Below, piece after piece: positions 4,976 to 6,741 of a DNA stretch of 6,741 nt; within the stretch, counting starts at the first letter, position 1, and the number at the start of each line of letters is the position of its first letter. The notes under the pieces are model-generated. The model did not search any database and was not told the DNA's origin. It saw nothing but the letters and a program-made list of their open reading frames with translations. The position numbers and the translations under genes were made by a program. Origin of the DNA: Nitratifractor sp. (lineage in GTDB: Bacteria; Campylobacterota; Campylobacteria; Campylobacterales; Sulfurovaceae); NCBI GenBank assembly GCA_024762845.1, contig JANTGQ010000071.1, positions 1-6,741 on the forward strand, in the 5' to 3' direction.

Positions 4976-5950
4976 ATGGATTATTTAATATTTATTATAT
5001 CACTTGCAGCACTGATTTATGGAGCTGATTTAATTATCAACCAGAGTGGTAAAATAGCCTTAAAGTTTGGTATTTCAGAGTATATTATCGGAGCGACACT
5101 TATTGCTCTTGGAACATCGCTTCCAGAGATGGCTGCATCGATTGGTGCCAGTTTGCAGGATAAGGGTGTATTGGCAGTATCAAATATAATTGGAAGTAAT
5201 ATTCTCAATATCACCCTGGTTTTAAGCATTACACTAATTTTAGCGAAAAATGTTAATCCGCACAGAGATTTTTTTGCAAAAGATAGCTCGTGGGCACTCT
5301 TTCCTGTTTTAATATTTATTGCTGTTTTAATGGGTGGGGTTGTCAAGCAAGATTCTAATGAATATATTACAGAAATTAACAGAGTCTATGCATTTGCTTT
5401 ACTATCTTTAATGGTGGGATATATTCTCTTTTTGTTGCGTCACGACAAAGACACCTTAGAGATTAGTAACGAGATTGATATCGAAGAGAGTGCTAATTTT
5501 AACTGGTTAAGAGTAACCCTTTTGCTAATCGTTGGTTTTATTTTTGTAGTTAAAGGAGCTGATTATACAATTTTAAGTGCATCTAACATCGCTAAATCTT
5601 TTGGAGTAAGCGAATGGTTTGTAGGTGTGATACTTGTCGCTCTGGGGACTTCTACCCCCGAACTTATAGTCTCGATAGTTGCTGCAATAAAAGGAAAAGC
5701 GGATATGGCTATAGGTAATATTATAGGTTCAAATATGGCTAATATATCTATTGCATTAGGCTTGGCTGCCTTTGTTAAACCGATTAGACTTGATATCGCA
5801 CCTTACTTTTTCGATATTTCAATAATGGTTATTGCCACGCTGATGCTAGTATTTATAACTGCAAATAAGATGTATAACAAACCAGCAGGTATATCACTAT
5901 TAGCTCTACTGCTTATATTTTTTGAACATACTATTAAAGAGATAGTTTAA
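4976..5950 (+). CDS. calcium/sodium antiporter, CaCA family (YrbG-like)
   Basis: Inner-membrane cation/calcium exchanger of 324 residues with about ten hydrophobic segments. The two inverted alpha-repeats of the family are clear. Repeat 1 has ALGTSLPE (44-51) and SNIIGSN (69-75); repeat 2 has ALGTSTPE (222-229) and GNIIGSN (247-253). The ion-site glutamates E51 and E229 are intact. Each repeat is preceded by a GAD motif (16-18 and 194-196), which underlines the internal duplication. An acidic loop (about 157-173) separates the halves. The ATG lies two bases after the ybeY stop with AAGG nine bases upstream, so it is co-transcribed. Ion specificity (Ca2+, Na+, K+ or H+) cannot be read from sequence alone. 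The gene is convergent with the regulator downstream. Confidence 0.93.
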   Translation: MDYLIFIISLAALIYGADLIINQSGKIALKFGISEYIIGATLIALGTSLPEMAASIGASLQDKGVLAVSNIIGSNILNITLVLSITLILAKNVNPHRDFFAKDSSWALFPVLIFIAVLMGGVVKQDSNEYITEINRVYAFALLSLMVGYILFLLRHDKDTLEISNEIDIEESANFNWLRVTLLLIVGFIFVVKGADYTILSASNIAKSFGVSEWFVGVILVALGTSTPELIVSIVAAIKGKADMAIGNIIGSNMANISIALGLAAFVKPIRLDIAPYFFDISIMVIATLMLVFITANKMYNKPAGISLLALLLIFFEHTIKEIV

Positions 5951-5973
5951 TAATCTGGGTTTAGCCCCGATTA
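5951..5973. terminator. hairpin spanning the gap between convergent genes
   Basis: TAATC (5951-5955) pairs with GATTA (5969-5973), and after one mismatch GGG (5957-5959) pairs with CCC (5965-5967). The stem fills the 20-base gap between the antiporter stop and the regulator stop and includes the regulator's TAA. No T-run follows on either strand, so termination would rely on the stem alone or on Rho. Confidence 0.4.
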
Positions 5974-6387
5974 CTCTCCCAAACAACTCTTACAGATACC
6001 ATAGATATTCAATTCAAACTCTTCAAGCTTGAAACTGTTACTATTAGCCAATCTATTGCAATTTTCGGCAAGAGGGTCACTAAGCATGATATCCTCTACA
6101 TGACCACATTTTTTACAAATAAGGTGAGAGTGTGGGCTCTTTGCAATCTCATATTTTGACTTCTCATTTGTTAATGCTAACTCTTTGAGTAGATGCATCT
6201 CTACAAGTGATGTAACATTTTTATATACAGTAGCTAAAGACATAGTCGGATGGCTTACTTTTGCGTCATTAAAGATTTCGTCTATATTCGCATGACCTTT
6301 TTTATCTATAGAGCTTAATATAGTAACTCTTTGTGGGGTTGCTTTTAGACCATGTTCTTTTAAGCTATTTACTATTTTTTCTTGCAT
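5971..6387 (-). CDS. perR: Fur/PerR-family metal-dependent transcriptional repressor, probably PerR
   Basis: DNA-binding repressor of 138 residues, with an N-terminal winged helix (about 1-75) and a C-terminal dimerisation domain. ATPQRVTIL (16-24) and the recognition helix SLATVYKNVTSL (50-61) are PerR-like. The structural zinc site has C91xxC94 and C132xxC135. Aligned without gaps to B. subtilis PerR, the regulatory metal site is H32, E80, H86, H88, D99, against His37, Asp85, His91, His93, Asp104 there. Asp85 is thus replaced by Glu, the residue typical of Fur (see findings). Location downstream of a peroxiredoxin on the same strand supports a peroxide-response role. The start is ATG 6387 with only a weak GGA five bases upstream. 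Fur family is certain; PerR versus Fur is inferred. Confidence 0.88.
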   Translation of the reverse strand: MQEKIVNSLKEHGLKATPQRVTILSSIDKKGHANIDEIFNDAKVSHPTMSLATVYKNVTSLVEMHLLKELALTNEKSKYEIAKSPHSHLICKKCGHVEDIMLSDPLAENCNRLANSNSFKLEEFELNIYGICKSCLGE

Positions 6388-6475
6388 ATCTGTCCAATTC
6401 GTAAGTTTCCTAGAAGTCTGCCGGATTCATACTACATTTACAATACAATTGCACTTCATGAATTCGACACGCTTC

Positions 6476-6490
6476 TAATAATCGTGATTA
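6476..6490. promoter_or_regulatory. candidate Fur/PerR-family operator upstream of the regulator
   Basis: TAATAATCGTGATTA matches the 7-1-7 Fur-family consensus TGATAATNATTATCA at 10 of 14 defined positions, and the PerR form TTATAATNATTATAA also at 10 of 14. It contains the inverted repeat TAATC/GATTA around two bases. It lies about 90 bases before the regulator start and 30 bases after the peroxiredoxin stop, where autoregulation would be expected. In AT-rich DNA a 10/14 match can arise by chance. Confidence 0.35.
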
Positions 6491-6514
6491 CAGCAATCTA
6501 GGCAGCCAGTACCA

Positions 6515-6531
6515 AAGAGCTTATAGCTCTT
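6515..6531. terminator. small hairpin at the peroxiredoxin stop codon
   Basis: AAGAGCT (6515-6521) and AGCTCTT (6525-6531) form a perfect seven-pair stem with a three-base loop that overlaps the stop codon (6521-6523). On the minus strand only three T follow, so it is at most a weak terminator or attenuator between the peroxiredoxin and regulator genes, perhaps allowing some read-through. Confidence 0.3.
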
Positions 6532-6741
6532 CAGCATGTTTTGCCAAGTAGTCAGCAACACCTTCAGTATCTGCTTTCATACCCTCTTCACCTTTATTCC
6601 AACCAGCAGGGCAAACTTCGCCATGTTCGTTAGTAAAGATCATTGCGTCAACCATTCTAATCATCTCATCTATATTTCTACCTAATGGAAGGTCATTAAT
6701 TACCGCGTGTCTTACAGTACCATCTTTATCTAAAAGGAAAG
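6521..6741 (-). CDS. ahpC: typical 2-Cys peroxiredoxin (AhpC/TSA family), C-terminal part, 5' end outside window
   Basis: The frame read from 6739 down to TAA at 6521-6523 gives the last 72 residues. Peroxiredoxins of this class reduce hydrogen peroxide and organic hydroperoxides in the cytoplasm. The resolving cysteine is in GEVCPAGW (residue 43 of the fragment); the peroxidatic cysteine lies upstream, outside the window. HAVINDLPLGRN and MIRMVDA are typical of AhpC/TSA, and the tail GVADYLAKHAEEL is close to Helicobacter TsaA as I recall it. The C-terminal YF motif of peroxide-sensitive eukaryotic enzymes is YL here, which fits a robust bacterial enzyme. It lies upstream of the perR-like gene on the same strand with a 133-base gap. 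Confidence 0.92.
   Translation of the reverse strand, partial: FLLDKDGTVRHAVINDLPLGRNIDEMIRMVDAMIFTNEHGEVCPAGWNKGEEGMKADTEGVADYLAKHAEEL

Noticed and set aside
5017..5346. Minus-strand ORF of 109 codons opposite the antiporter
   Set aside because: Antisense to the first alpha-repeat of a clear membrane antiporter; its composition mirrors the hydrophobic codons of the real gene.
6388..6475. Promoter for the regulator at a TAGTAT box on the minus strand
   Set aside because: Only a 4/6 match to -10 and no -35 at a suitable distance; read-through from the peroxiredoxin gene is equally possible.

Overview
The window is a gene-dense, AT-rich stretch of bacterial chromosome. It most likely comes from a Campylobacterota (epsilonproteobacterial) genome of the Sulfurimonas/Sulfurovum type. 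The evidence is the gene order (M16 peptidase end, dapA, short-chain dehydrogenase, pgsA, which from memory matches Helicobacter and Campylobacter), TATAAT-like -10 boxes with weak or no -35 boxes, and a peroxiredoxin C-terminus very like Helicobacter TsaA/AhpC. Genus assignment is inference.

Layout. Positions 1-2345 (+) are a tightly packed operon: the tail of an M16 peptidase, dapA (lysine/diaminopimelate synthesis), an enoyl-ACP-reductase-like SDR of the FabL type, and pgsA (phosphatidylglycerophosphate synthase). The junctions are TAAATG, TAAATG and TAATG, so translation is probably coupled. Positions 2346-2462 carry a good extended -10 promoter and a solo copy of a repeat end. They precede 2463-3608 (+), an unrecognised exported protein with six cysteines in three pairs. 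Positions 3609-3828 hold a repeat of about 197 bp with imperfect terminal inverted repeats, a nested internal hairpin and a 50-codon minus-strand ORF. Then queC (-, queuosine synthesis) and ybeY (+, rRNA maturation) diverge from a 53-bp intergenic region with nearly abutting promoters; ybeY appears leaderless. A CaCA-family cation antiporter follows ybeY in an operon. It converges on a Fur/PerR-family regulator (-), which lies downstream of a 2-Cys peroxiredoxin (-) cut by the window end.

Functionally, the first operon joins cell-wall/lysine precursor supply to fatty-acid and phospholipid synthesis. The last two genes form a peroxide-defence pair, with a candidate Fur-family operator between them. 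Most of the window is conserved housekeeping. The unexplained parts are the repeat family, the cysteine-paired exported protein, and a PerR-like regulator with Glu at the position where PerR has its key Asp. I see no tRNA, rRNA, CRISPR array or transposase gene.
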